Positions 28,030-37,029 of a stretch of DNA of 64,000 nt are shown one piece after another. Source of the DNA: Enterococcus malodoratus ATCC 43197. GTDB taxonomy: Bacteria; Bacillota; Bacilli; Lactobacillales; Enterococcaceae. A program made the position numbers and the translations under genes. The notes under the pieces are model-generated. The model saw nothing but the letters and a program-made list of their open reading frames with translations. It had not been told where the DNA came from and ran no database searches. The DNA lies in the NCBI RefSeq assembly GCF_000407185.1, contig NZ_KE136483.1:124001-188000 (forward strand), given 5' to 3'. Each line of letters starts with the position of its first letter. Position 1 is the stretch's first letter.

Positions 28030-28046
28030 TTCGCTTGCTGGTTTTT
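28012..28046. terminator. shared bidirectional terminator (MFS / TetR)
   Basis: AACCAGCAAGCG (28012-28023) and CGCTTGCTGGTT (28032-28043) with flanking A and T tracts. It overlaps the ends of both convergent genes, whose stop codons share bases 28026-28029. Confidence 0.85.
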
Positions 28047-28595
28047 TAGTGCTTCCAAAGTGGAGTTTTGAAGTGTCGCCAACAGTTGATGAATCATATC
28101 TAGCGATTCTTTTTGGTCACTAATCAACCATTCGCGCCAAATACTGTAGACGCCGTCACTCATGAACTTGACATAATACCTCTTTTCCGGTTCTTTGAGT
28201 TCTTCAAAAAGCGGCAAGCTATTATAAAAGTGCTGCATATTTTCATTGAAGACTCGACGAATGATCGGTTCATAACCTTGTGAGACACTTAGCTCCAAAG
28301 TATTTGCAAAATCCTTGAAGAATAGTTCCAATGATTTTAATTTTTCTGTTGGTGGAACATGTTGGATGATATCAGCAAAGCGCTCGCTAATAACTGTCGA
28401 AAAATAATCGAATAGCACGTCATCAAGACTATCAAAATTGCGGTAAAAGGCCATTCGGCTGACTCCTGCACGACGAACGACTTGTGAAACATTGATACTC
28501 TGATAGGGATTTTTTTCTAAGAGTTGTAATAAAGCGGTCGTTAAATAATCCTTTGAATCTTGTTTGATTGCTTGTGAGTGGTCAGTAGCTGCCAT
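28026..28595 (-). CDS. TetR-family regulator
   Basis: A 189-residue TetR repressor: N-terminal helix-turn-helix at about 15-60 (NVSQVVRRAGVSRMAFYRNF) and a helical ligand-binding body. It is divergent from the reductase gene at 28770. A perfect palindrome CGTTAC-AAGT-GTAACG in the shared intergenic region is its likely operator, so it probably regulates itself and the reductase rather than the convergent MFS gene. A GGAAAA site precedes the ATG. Confidence 0.88.
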   Translation of the reverse strand: MAATDHSQAIKQDSKDYLTTALLQLLEKNPYQSINVSQVVRRAGVSRMAFYRNFDSLDDVLFDYFSTVISERFADIIQHVPPTEKLKSLELFFKDFANTLELSVSQGYEPIIRRVFNENMQHFYNSLPLFEELKEPEKRYYVKFMSDGVYSIWREWLISDQKESLDMIHQLLATLQNSTLEALKNQQAN

Positions 28596-28674
28596 TACAC
28601 ATTTTCCTTTCTGTCACAGATGCGGGTAAACAACTTGTATTCTGTAAGGTTCTATTCTAATATAACCTCACAAA

Positions 28675-28690
28675 CGTTACAAGTGTAACG
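28675..28690. promoter_or_regulatory. palindromic operator, probably for the TetR regulator
   Basis: CGTTAC and GTAACG, perfect 6-base arms around AAGT, in the divergent TetR/reductase intergenic region. Confidence 0.65.
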
Positions 28691-28769
28691 CAACGAAAGA
28701 ATGATAATTCAACTTTTTACAGAGAATTGAATTCATTTTTCCTATAAGAAAGAAAAAGGAGTCTTCATC

Positions 28770-29804
28770 ATGGCAAAAGAATTAGTTTTAGTAACAGGCG
28801 GCAGCGGTTATATCGCTTCAAATATTATTTTACAATTATTGGAACAGGGATATGCAGTACGGACAACGGTTCGTTCATTAGATAAGATTGATCGCGTTAA
28901 AAAAATCATTACAGCGGGGGGCATCGATAAGCTTGATGATCTTTCTTTTATTGAAACGGATTTATCTAGCGAAAAGAACTGGGATAAAGCGATGGAAGGT
29001 GTCAATTATGTCATTCATCCTGCTTCTCCAACACCAAAACTGAATTTTAAGGATGAAAAAGAAATGATTGATCCGGCTGTAAATGGTGTCCTATATGTGA
29101 TGAAGGCGGCACGAGATGCGAATGTAAAACGAGTGGTATTGACTTCGGCTTACGGTGCAATCTTTGCTGGTCATGAGAATCGCACAACTCCGTATACTGA
29201 AAAAGATTGGTCGAACTTAGACGCTAAAAATATTTTTCCTTATCAAAAATCAAAAACCTTGTCTGAACGAGCAGCTTGGAAATTTATCGAAGAAGAGGGC
29301 AACGGGATGGAATTAGCAACGGTCAATCCAGTGGCTGTAATGGGGCCAATCTTGACTTCGGATTATTCTCACTCGAATATTCAAATCCAACAGTTATTAG
29401 ACGGCGAAGTCAAAGCAGTACCGAATGTTGATTCTGGTTACGTTGATGTACGCGATGTTGCAAGTTTGCATCTGTTAGCGATGACTTCGCCTAAAGCTGC
29501 AGGTGAACGTTTCTTGGCGACTACTGGAGAAACCTTATCTATGTTGGATGTGGCAAATATTTTACGCGAGGCTTTTCCAGCTTACGCAGCAAAACTGCCT
29601 ACCAAAAAAATCCCCAATGCGATTTTAAAAGCAGCGGCGGTTGCTGATCCCAAATTGCGGATGGTGGCTTCTTTAACTGGGAAATATGCTGGAACAAGTA
29701 ATCAAAAAGCAAAAGACTTATTAGGTTGGAACCCACGCCCAGCGCGTGAAGCGATTATCGCAACAGCCCAATCAATGATTGACTTAGGAATCGTCAAAAA
29801 ATAG
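28770..29804 (+). CDS. extended-SDR NAD(P)-dependent aldehyde reductase-like protein
   Basis: A 344-residue extended short-chain dehydrogenase like dihydroflavonol-4-reductase and aldehyde reductases. The Rossmann motif TGGSGYIAS is at 9-17, the catalytic YxxxK is YQKSK near 160, and TSAYGAIF gives the active Ser region. It likely reduces an aldehyde or ketone with NADPH. Divergent from a TetR gene and alone in its transcription unit, it looks like an inducible detoxification gene; substrate unknown. AAAAAGGAG precedes the ATG. Confidence 0.88.
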   Translation: MAKELVLVTGGSGYIASNIILQLLEQGYAVRTTVRSLDKIDRVKKIITAGGIDKLDDLSFIETDLSSEKNWDKAMEGVNYVIHPASPTPKLNFKDEKEMIDPAVNGVLYVMKAARDANVKRVVLTSAYGAIFAGHENRTTPYTEKDWSNLDAKNIFPYQKSKTLSERAAWKFIEEEGNGMELATVNPVAVMGPILTSDYSHSNIQIQQLLDGEVKAVPNVDSGYVDVRDVASLHLLAMTSPKAAGERFLATTGETLSMLDVANILREAFPAYAAKLPTKKIPNAILKAAAVADPKLRMVASLTGKYAGTSNQKAKDLLGWNPRPAREAIIATAQSMIDLGIVKK

Positions 29805-29850
29805 AAAATACCCCGATTGATCGAAAACTAATGATCAATCGGGGTATTTT
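29805..29850 (+). terminator. terminator of the reductase gene
   Basis: Perfect 18-bp arms AAAATACCCCGATTGATC (29805-29822) and GATCAATCGGGGTATTTT (29833-29850). Confidence 0.93.
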
Positions 29851-29887
29851 TAACTGTTTAAATCAACTAATACTTTGTTAAAGGTAT

Positions 29888-29925
29888 TAAAAGAACCGCT
29901 GCGATTAAATTCGCAGCGGTTCTTT
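29888..29925 (-). terminator. terminator of the EfrAB-like operon
   Basis: Perfect 16-bp arms AAAAGAACCGCTGCGA (29888-29903) and TCGCAGCGGTTCTTTT (29910-29925), directly after the minus-strand stop codon. Confidence 0.92.
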
Positions 29926-31683
29926 TCAGCTTTTTGAAAATTGTGCTTGATATAACTTCTTGTAAGCTCCATCTTTTTGCAGTAAGGCTTGATGATTGCC
30001 GATCTCGACGATTTGTCCACGATCCAGCACAAGGATTTGGTCGGCGTTTTGGATCGTCGACAAACGATGAGCGATCACGAAACTAGTGTGGTTTTTCATC
30101 ATTGCAAGAAAAGCACTTTGGATTTTTTGTTCGGTCAACGTATCTACGGAACTGGTTGCTTCATCTAATATCAGCATCGAAGGGCGGCTGATCATGGTAC
30201 GCGCAATCGTCAATAATTGTCGTTGACCATCAGAAAGCTTGATTCCAGCTTCACCCACGATGGTATCCAATTTATCTGGCAAGCGCATCACGAAATCATA
30301 CATATAAGCATCTTTCAATGCAGCATAGATTTCTTCATCGGTCGCAGATTTTCGTCCATAGCGTAAATTCGCTCGTAAGCTGCTGTCCATCAACCAGGTT
30401 TCTTGCAGGACCATCCCGAATTGCTGACGCAAACTGTCACGAGTCAAATGACGAATGTTCGTGCCGTCAATGGTGATTTGTCCGTGATCCACTTCATAGA
30501 AACGCATCAAAAGATTGACTAGTGTGGATTTTCCGGCACCGGTTTTTCCGACGATGGCGATTGTTTCACCAGGTTCGACGGTTAAATTAAAGTTTTCAAT
30601 CAATCGCTGATCTTTTTGATAAGAGAAATCTACGTGATCAAAAACGACGGTTCCTTTGGCATCAGTCAACGTGATTGCGTCTGGATCATCTGCTTGTTCA
30701 ACGGGTTCTTTCAGTAATTCGAAAGAGCGGTCAAGCCCTGCGATCGCTGTTTGAATCTGGATCGTGATCCCGGAAAGTTCGATGAAAGGCTTCGTGAACT
30801 GACTGGAATAGATCGTGAAGCTGGAAATGATCCCAATCGTCACATTGCTGTCGGTTTTTAATGCTAACAAACCACCTACAAGACCTACCATTAAGTAAGC
30901 CAAATGATCAACAAAACGTGAAGAAGGGTTAGTCAAGGAAGAGGCGAACTGCGCCTTCTGTCCTCGGACATAGAGTTCTTGATTTAATGCTTCAAAGTTC
31001 GTTTGGTTCTGTTCCTCTCGTTGAAAAGCTTTAACGATTTTTTGATTGCCAACCATTTCTGTAATGAACCCAGAAATCGAACCAACTAATTTTTGTTGAC
31101 TCGTAAAGTATTGCTGCGAGGTACGAGCCACGATATAAGTCAGCAAAAAGATGATCGGTGTTGCTACCAAAACTACCAGAGTCAGCATGGGACTAAGGTA
31201 GAGCATGAAGACTAAAGCAACTAAGACAACGGTCATGCCAGAAAAAACTTGATTAAAGATGGCCGAGATCGCCGTTGAAATATTATCCATGTCATTGGTA
31301 AACCGACTGACGATATCACCTTTGGAGCTTTGATCGTAATAGCTCAACGGCAATTTATTTAGATGAGTAAAGGTTTCTTCCCGTAATTTGGCAACAGAGT
31401 CAAAAGCGACCGTATTCCCTAGCCGCTGAATGAAATATTGACTGATGACCGTCACTAAAAAGATACCGACAAACAATTGCAGAATCTGGAAGAGTCGCGT
31501 GAAATCAACCGCACCTTGATTGACCATTTGATCGACAGCTACACCGATATAATAAGTCATCAAGACAGAGGTGATTCCGCTGGCGATACCTAAAATGATT
31601 GCAGCGATCAATTCTTTTGGATACGCGGTTAAGTAAGGAAGAAATAGTTTTAATGAACGGAAAAAGTTCTTTTTCTTAATCAT
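29926..31683 (-). CDS. efrB: ABC exporter half-transporter, EfrB-like
   Basis: About 585 residues: six-helix transmembrane domain (about 15-320) and a C-terminal ATPase domain with Walker A GKTGAGKSTL, signature LSDGQRQ and Walker B MLILDEATS, i.e. with the catalytic Glu. It pairs with the upstream gene as a heterodimeric multidrug exporter of the EfrAB/LmrCD/BmrCD type. ATG 31683 with AGGTGGG upstream is preferred over GTG 31695; the gene overlaps its partner by 8 bases. Substrates cannot be read from sequence. Confidence 0.88.
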   Translation of the reverse strand: MIKKKNFFRSLKLFLPYLTAYPKELIAAIILGIASGITSVLMTYYIGVAVDQMVNQGAVDFTRLFQILQLFVGIFLVTVISQYFIQRLGNTVAFDSVAKLREETFTHLNKLPLSYYDQSSKGDIVSRFTNDMDNISTAISAIFNQVFSGMTVVLVALVFMLYLSPMLTLVVLVATPIIFLLTYIVARTSQQYFTSQQKLVGSISGFITEMVGNQKIVKAFQREEQNQTNFEALNQELYVRGQKAQFASSLTNPSSRFVDHLAYLMVGLVGGLLALKTDSNVTIGIISSFTIYSSQFTKPFIELSGITIQIQTAIAGLDRSFELLKEPVEQADDPDAITLTDAKGTVVFDHVDFSYQKDQRLIENFNLTVEPGETIAIVGKTGAGKSTLVNLLMRFYEVDHGQITIDGTNIRHLTRDSLRQQFGMVLQETWLMDSSLRANLRYGRKSATDEEIYAALKDAYMYDFVMRLPDKLDTIVGEAGIKLSDGQRQLLTIARTMISRPSMLILDEATSSVDTLTEQKIQSAFLAMMKNHTSFVIAHRLSTIQNADQILVLDRGQIVEIGNHQALLQKDGAYKKLYQAQFSKS

Positions 31684-33403
31684 TAGATTGCCCACCTTCC
31701 TCTTGCGATTTCACCAGTTCTTGATAAAGCTCAGATTCCTGTAATAAGGCTTCATGTTTACCTTGAGCAGCGATCTTTCCATTATCCATTAACAAAATTG
31801 TTTCGGCGTCTTGGATTGAACGTAACCGTTGGGAAATAATAATGACACCGCAATCCAAATCGCGTTTCAAAGCTTGGCGCAAATCTAAATCTGTTTGATA
31901 ATCCAATGCTGACAATGAATCATCTAAAATCAGCAGCTTCGGTTTACGGATCAATGCACGGGCGATGGTCAATCGTTGACGTTGGCCGCCGGAAAAGTTT
32001 TTCCCATTCTCTAGGATAAGTGTGTCCAGTCCCTCCGGTAATGTTTCGACAAATTCGGCAGCTTGGGCAGTGGCTAAGGCTTCCCAACAGTCTTCATCAG
32101 AAGCATCCTTTTTCCCCCATTGCAGGTTTTCGCGGATTGTTCCGCTGAACAAAACGGCCGTTTGTGGAATGAGCGCGAGTTCAGACCGCAAGCTGTCTAA
32201 CGACCAGTCCCTTACATTACTTCCAGCAAAAGCAACGGTTCCTTTAGAAGCATCGTAAAAACGTGGAATCAAACTGATCAATGTTGATTTTCCGCTGCCG
32301 ATTGCTCCGGTAATACCGAGAATTTTATTTTCTTTCAAGGTGAAAGAAATGTCTTGTAAAGCTAGCCCAGATTTTTCTGTATAACGAAAATCGACATCGT
32401 TAAAAACTATCAAAGGTGCTTGTTCATTGACTTGCTGTGTCGAACCAGTATCAGTTAAAGTTGCATCTGTCGCAAAAACCTCGTTGATTCGATTCGCCGA
32501 AGCGGCTGCCCGAGTGAAAAGCACAACCAGGTTTGAAACAACGATTAAGGCTAAAAGCATTTGGTTCATATAATTAATCAGAGCCAAAACTTGTCCCTGT
32601 TCTAAATGTCCGATATTAACTTTGAAACCGCCAAAGTAAAGCAAGGCAACAACACCGGCATTCATAATCAGTGTGGTACTAGGAGAAAGCAGGGCAGAAA
32701 TATTGGCAACCTTTTGATTCAAACGAGAAATTTCTTCGGTTTCTTTATCAAAATGGTCAGTCTCGGTCTTTGTGCGGGCAAAAGCACGAATCACCCGAAC
32801 ACCGCTCAAATTTTGGGTGACTAGTTGATTCAACTGATCCAGTTTTTGCTGAATATTTTTGTACAGAGGGACAGAATAATGAATAATCAAAAAGAGAATC
32901 ACACAGAAAAGTGGCAATAAAATCAAGAAAATGATCCCCATTTGCCAGTCAATGTAAAAAGCCATGATGACCGAACCAATACTTAGAAATGGCGCGCGAA
33001 CGACTAAGCGGATCAGCATCGCTAAAGCACCCTGCATTTGATTAATGTCATTGGTCATGCGGGTAATCAACGTATCAGTACCGAAACGATTCAATTCATT
33101 ATGAGAAAAACTGTTGATTCTTTCCATCAAACGATTTCGCAAGACCGTCCCAAAGCCCTGGGAGGCAATCGATGCGTAGTACTGACAAATAAGTGCGCAA
33201 AGTAAACCAACGATTGATAACCCTAGCATAGCAATCGTCATCTCGATGACCTTGCCTTGATTGTGCTGAGCGATTCCTTCATCAACTAACCGAGCCATGA
33301 ACAACGGCAGGATCAGTTCGAAGACGGCTTCTAAAAATTTGAAAAAGGGGCCAAGAATAATCTGTTTGCGATAATCTTTGGCGTAACGTAAAAGCTGAAA
33401 CAT
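31676..33403 (-). CDS. efrA: ABC exporter half-transporter, EfrA-like
   Basis: A 575-residue six-helix half-transporter with ATPase domain: Walker A GAIGSGKSTL, canonical signature FSGGQRQR, but Walker B LLILDDSLS has Asp in place of the catalytic Glu. This asymmetry (degenerate site in one subunit, consensus in the other) is typical of heterodimeric exporters such as BmrCD and EfrAB. GGAGG precedes the ATG. A terminator separates it from the marR-type gene upstream, so co-regulation by that MarR is possible but not through one transcript. Confidence 0.88.
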   Translation of the reverse strand: MFQLLRYAKDYRKQIILGPFFKFLEAVFELILPLFMARLVDEGIAQHNQGKVIEMTIAMLGLSIVGLLCALICQYYASIASQGFGTVLRNRLMERINSFSHNELNRFGTDTLITRMTNDINQMQGALAMLIRLVVRAPFLSIGSVIMAFYIDWQMGIIFLILLPLFCVILFLIIHYSVPLYKNIQQKLDQLNQLVTQNLSGVRVIRAFARTKTETDHFDKETEEISRLNQKVANISALLSPSTTLIMNAGVVALLYFGGFKVNIGHLEQGQVLALINYMNQMLLALIVVSNLVVLFTRAAASANRINEVFATDATLTDTGSTQQVNEQAPLIVFNDVDFRYTEKSGLALQDISFTLKENKILGITGAIGSGKSTLISLIPRFYDASKGTVAFAGSNVRDWSLDSLRSELALIPQTAVLFSGTIRENLQWGKKDASDEDCWEALATAQAAEFVETLPEGLDTLILENGKNFSGGQRQRLTIARALIRKPKLLILDDSLSALDYQTDLDLRQALKRDLDCGVIIISQRLRSIQDAETILLMDNGKIAAQGKHEALLQESELYQELVKSQEEGGQSND

Positions 33404-33500
33404 GTAAGTTCCTCCAATATTTAAAGTAAATAATAAGCAGAATAGGATCGCTTCTATTGTAACTTACTTGTCAAACAAGGCCGAAAGATATACCTGCAAA

Positions 33501-33549
33501 AAAAAGAAAAGTATTGAATGAACGGAGAAATTTCAGTTCACTCAATACT
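33501..33549 (-). terminator. terminator of the MarR gene
   Basis: Arms AGTATTGAATGAAC (33510-33523) and GTTCACTCAATACT (33536-33549) with one mismatch; on the minus strand a T-rich tract follows. Confidence 0.8.
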
Positions 33550-33551
33550 AG

Positions 33552-33992
33552 TTAATTCTTGTCAGCTCGGGTTAAAGTAGTTGCTAATAAATTTAGGCTA
33601 TTCGCTATTCCTTTTAATTCATCTTCAGTTATTTGACTGAAGATATCATCAAGTAATTCATAACGTGCTTTTTCGATCAACTGGAGAAGTTCGGCTCCTT
33701 TTTCTGTTAAAGCGACTTGGCGAATTCTTCGGTCATTATCATTATACGAAGAAACGAGCAGTCCTTGCTTTTCAAATTTATCAATTTGCCGACTGATTGA
33801 TGAATGATTTTTTCCTAATTGGTTGGCTAAATCCCCAACACTGATTGTCTGACTTACTCCTACACGAACGATGATGGGTAGTAAATTTTTATCGTCTTTG
33901 ATGCCTGCCTTTTTCAAAAGAGTAGTGTCGTGTCTCGGATCATTAAAGAAGTTTACAATCTGAAAGAGGGATTCAAAAATATCTGTTTTCAT
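33552..33992 (-). CDS. MarR-family regulator
   Basis: A 146-residue winged-helix repressor: recognition region SVGDLANQLGKNHSSISRQIDKFEKQGLL and the wing DRRIRQVALTEKG are typical MarR. It is divergent from an FMN reductase gene. A 19-bp perfect palindrome overlapping the reductase promoter is its probable operator. It senses an unknown small molecule or oxidant and likely controls the reductase plus itself. Confidence 0.88.
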   Translation of the reverse strand: MKTDIFESLFQIVNFFNDPRHDTTLLKKAGIKDDKNLLPIIVRVGVSQTISVGDLANQLGKNHSSISRQIDKFEKQGLLVSSYNDNDRRIRQVALTEKGAELLQLIEKARYELLDDIFSQITEDELKGIANSLNLLATTLTRADKN

Positions 33993-34016
33993 AGTTGTAA
34001 TTATAGCATAGCTGTA

Positions 34017-34041
34017 CTATAATATGTGCAAATTGCACATA
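34017..34041 (+). promoter_or_regulatory. -10 box and MarR operator of the FMN reductase gene
   Basis: TATAAT (34017-34022) is followed at once by TATGTGCAA-A-TTGCACATA (34023-34041), a palindrome with perfect 9-base arms, so a bound dimer would cover the transcription start. Confidence 0.72.
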
Positions 34042-34067
34042 AAATCTTTTAGAAAGCGTGAAGTGGT

Positions 34068-34634
34068 ATGAAAAAGAAAATCGGTATTATTTTAGGCAGT
34101 AATCGACCAACTAGGATTGGCGAAGAAATCGCGAATTGGGTCAAGAAGCAGATGGAAAACGAAAAACTAACGATTGATATCATTGATTTGGCAGTGATCA
34201 ATCTGCCTTTTTTGGATGAACCAGATATTCCGGCAATGGGAAATTATCAAAAGGAGCATACAAAAAAATGGAGTCAATTGATTCAGCAATATGATGGCTT
34301 TGTCTTGCTGTTTCCACAATATAATTGGGGATATCCAGCAGTGATGAAGAACGCGTTAGATTTTCTTTATTCGGAATGGAGTCATAAGCCCGTAAGTATC
34401 ATGGTTTATGGCGGACATGGCGGTTTTCAAGGATTGATTGCAATGAAATTAGTTACTCAAGGATTAAATATGTATAACATGTCTGTTAATCCGCCTTTGA
34501 GTATTTCGAAGGAAATGTTCGATGAAAATAATCAGTTTATTGCTATTGATCAAGCCTTTAAAAGGGTTGCGCCACAAGTCAAGATGGTCTCAGAAGAATT
34601 TATAGATCTATTTTCTATGGAAGGAGGGAGCTGA
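34068..34634 (+). CDS. NADPH-dependent FMN reductase
   Basis: A 188-residue flavodoxin-fold reductase: phosphate-binding loop GSNRPTRIGEEIA at the N-terminus and the FMN motif PQYNWGYPAVMKNALD near 88-103. Such enzymes reduce FMN, quinones or azo compounds. Divergent from MarR and followed, with a TGATG overlap, by a small membrane protein gene. Likely induced by electrophiles or quinones through the palindrome at 34023. Confidence 0.88.
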   Translation: MKKKIGIILGSNRPTRIGEEIANWVKKQMENEKLTIDIIDLAVINLPFLDEPDIPAMGNYQKEHTKKWSQLIQQYDGFVLLFPQYNWGYPAVMKNALDFLYSEWSHKPVSIMVYGGHGGFQGLIAMKLVTQGLNMYNMSVNPPLSISKEMFDENNQFIAIDQAFKRVAPQVKMVSEEFIDLFSMEGGS

Positions 34635-34933
34635 TGAGCATTTTTCGAAAAATTTTTGGCGGGGGACTTTTAGGACTCGCTCTAGTTTGTTTAGGGTTGT
34701 ATCTCTTTAATTTTGTTTTTGAAAAACATGAAGTTCAGGATAAGGCGCGACAAGAGGAGTTTGTTAAAGATAATGTGGACAATCAAACTATTTCTAGCAT
34801 TTTTGATTGGAGTCAGGAAGACAATGCACGTGATCGACGGGTTAGAAAAATTGCATTACTTGTTATTGGTGTTGGATCGGCAAGTATAGGGATTCTTACT
34901 TTTCCTAATAGAAAGTCCGCTTTCTTGTCGTAA
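34634..34933 (+). CDS. small two-helix membrane protein of unknown function
   Basis: 99 residues with hydrophobic helices at about 8-29 and 70-90 and a charged middle (KHEVQDKARQEEF). The ATG overlaps the reductase stop (TGATG), so it is translationally coupled to it. I recognise no family. Membrane anchoring or partnering of the reductase is a guess from position only. Confidence 0.6.
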   Translation: MSIFRKIFGGGLLGLALVCLGLYLFNFVFEKHEVQDKARQEEFVKDNVDNQTISSIFDWSQEDNARDRRVRKIALLVIGVGSASIGILTFPNRKSAFLS

Positions 34934-34952
34934 TAGTTTTCTGAAATAAAAA

Positions 34953-34980
34953 AGAGTAATAGAAAAACTTCTATCACTCT
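34953..34980 (-). terminator. terminator of the Mga-like gene
   Basis: AGAGTAATAGAA (34953-34964) and TTCTATCACTCT (34969-34980) with one mismatch, followed on the minus strand by T6. It overlaps the last codons of the gene. Confidence 0.75.
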
Positions 34981-36509
34981 CTCATTTCTACTTCTATCAT
35001 AGCAAGTTCTTTTTGTTTTGAAAGTTCGCTGATCATTTCTTGGATCCAGCGTGTACTCTGACTCGTTAAGAAAGGATAGATAACGACGACTGGGTACTCT
35101 TCTGGCAACCCTTCGGATGAACCTGTTGTAATCAGGCAATCATAATCATGCAGCTCTTCCTTCAGATTGGGGATACCGCCGGATAATTTTTCAAAATGAA
35201 TGATCGTAAAATTTCCATAGATACTGTCAGAGATTTGTTTTGCTAAAAAGCTCTCTTCTGTAGGGGCTAAATCAGAAAGCAGCAAAACTTTTTGCAGAGG
35301 CTCTTGACTAGCTAACCATTCCAAACTATAGACTTCTGTGGTGATCAATAAGTAAACATAGTTTTGAATAAAATCCTCTTCTTGAAACATCTGGAATTTT
35401 TCTACGAAACGATTTACCAGATCTCTTACTTTTCCCACACCGCGTTTATACACCTCAGAGACCTCTTGCAAAAAGACAGAACGATTTCGCCACAATACAC
35501 CTAGGTATTTGCCCTGTGGATTGCACAGATAGAAGTCATTACATAAGACCGTAGCTAAATCTAACCGATTCATCTTTGTTAAACGATCTCCCAGCATTTG
35601 GTTAAATTCTTCAGCTAACGCATAATGCTGCATGAACATTTTTTTATATTTCGGATTTTCGGTCATTGCTAATTCACGATGTAATAGACTGAATACAATA
35701 GCATCTGAAAAAGTCAGCCAGAGAGTATCACGCAGCATTTCAGGTGTAAGTTTTAACCCTACTCCTTCTTTGACGGCTTGCCTCAATTTTTTATAGGAGA
35801 CATCCATTGGTAGAAGGATTCCTTCTGTTCTCAGTTCATCTTTTGGAAAATCATGTCCGCTTTTAATCCGCCAAAAACTGATATACATATTGTAAATTAG
35901 CCGTTTTTGGAAAATATATTTCTGATGGATTTTATTAACCTTCACAAAATCTTGTACATATTGTTCGAGGATATGATAATGATTGGATGGTAATTTCGGA
36001 AGCGTGCTTTCGAATGCACTTTGCCGCTCACTATAAAAACGATAATAGAAGTTGCGAATTTCTCCCTCGTTTCCCTCAATTCGTAATGGACGGTAACATA
36101 GTTTCATCCCGGCCATCGTCAATGTTTGCTCGATTTTTTTTAAATAGCGCTGTGTATTAGAAGAACTTAGATACAATTTCTTTGCCAGCGCAGTAATATT
36201 CTCACATTCCTCATATAAAAGTTCTTCAATGATTTGAAACTCAGGACAGGTATTCAAAAAACTAGCATATAAATTTCCTAAACTTACCGCTTTGTCTATG
36301 ACTATCCGATAGAGTCCTTTTATTTTTACAACTTGAAAACTAGGATGCTCTCCATTAATCAAATCAATATCATTCAATAAAATAGGCAACGAACAATTCA
36401 ATGTACTCAATAATTGATCACTAGACAGGCCATCTCGCCGATGATACAACTGCTCCAACAGTAACAAGCGCCGTTTGTTGCTAGTTCCTAAAATTGATCG
36501 AAAATCCAT
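34974..36509 (-). CDS. Mga-family transcription regulator
   Basis: About 511 residues in the style of Mga/AtxA regulators: N-terminal winged helix regions (about 10-60 and ALAKKLYLSSSNTQRYLKKI near 105-125), a central PRD-like helical part and an EIIB-like C-terminal end (LLLSDLAPTEESFL). Such proteins control surface and virulence genes in response to sugar status. GGAGG stands 8 bases before the third codon of the longest frame, so ATG 36509 is taken. No obvious target is adjacent. Confidence 0.8.
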   Translation of the reverse strand: MDFRSILGTSNKRRLLLLEQLYHRRDGLSSDQLLSTLNCSLPILLNDIDLINGEHPSFQVVKIKGLYRIVIDKAVSLGNLYASFLNTCPEFQIIEELLYEECENITALAKKLYLSSSNTQRYLKKIEQTLTMAGMKLCYRPLRIEGNEGEIRNFYYRFYSERQSAFESTLPKLPSNHYHILEQYVQDFVKVNKIHQKYIFQKRLIYNMYISFWRIKSGHDFPKDELRTEGILLPMDVSYKKLRQAVKEGVGLKLTPEMLRDTLWLTFSDAIVFSLLHRELAMTENPKYKKMFMQHYALAEEFNQMLGDRLTKMNRLDLATVLCNDFYLCNPQGKYLGVLWRNRSVFLQEVSEVYKRGVGKVRDLVNRFVEKFQMFQEEDFIQNYVYLLITTEVYSLEWLASQEPLQKVLLLSDLAPTEESFLAKQISDSIYGNFTIIHFEKLSGGIPNLKEELHDYDCLITTGSSEGLPEEYPVVVIYPFLTSQSTRWIQEMISELSKQKELAMIEVEMRE

Positions 36510-37029
36510 TGTCATTCCTCCTCGAAAAGAACGTTTTCTATGGGAAATAGTTGAATTACCTTGTGAGATACCTTCTTTTTATACAGAATAATTTTTCGCT
36601 AAAATAATAAACGTTCGAATTTTTTTGTTCGTTAAACGTACGACGGATCTTAAAAAAACAATAATATAGTCACGATGCTCAAACAATTAAAACGTTTTCT
36701 TTATAAAAATGATAAAACTTTTCGGCTTTGATGACAAGTATTAATCGATAATAGAATAAAAATAATCTTCTTATGAGGCTTTTTTAGACGGACGAATCAT
36801 CCAAGTCAGTGTTCTGTTTGGATGAAAAAATTCTCAAGTATATAACCAAAGGACTGGTTGTTTCTAGTTGTGTTCATTTTAATCACAAAGAGCGGTTTAA
36901 CCAAAAAATGACCAATCGGTTTATGCTTTGGCGTCTTTTGCTGTTTTTTTGGCGTTCATTGACATTCCATCTACTTCTTCAATTATTTATAGTTGTGTTA
37001 AATAAAAACAACGATGGAGGACAAAGATC
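36510..37029. other. intergenic region without a supported gene
   Basis: About 520 AT-rich bases between divergent genes. An open frame at 36809-37051 has no ribosome binding site and protein-unlike composition. TTGACA at 36959-36964 with TTATTT 18 bases on may be the promoter of the SDR gene. GGAGG at 37016-37020 is its ribosome binding site. Confidence 0.5.
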
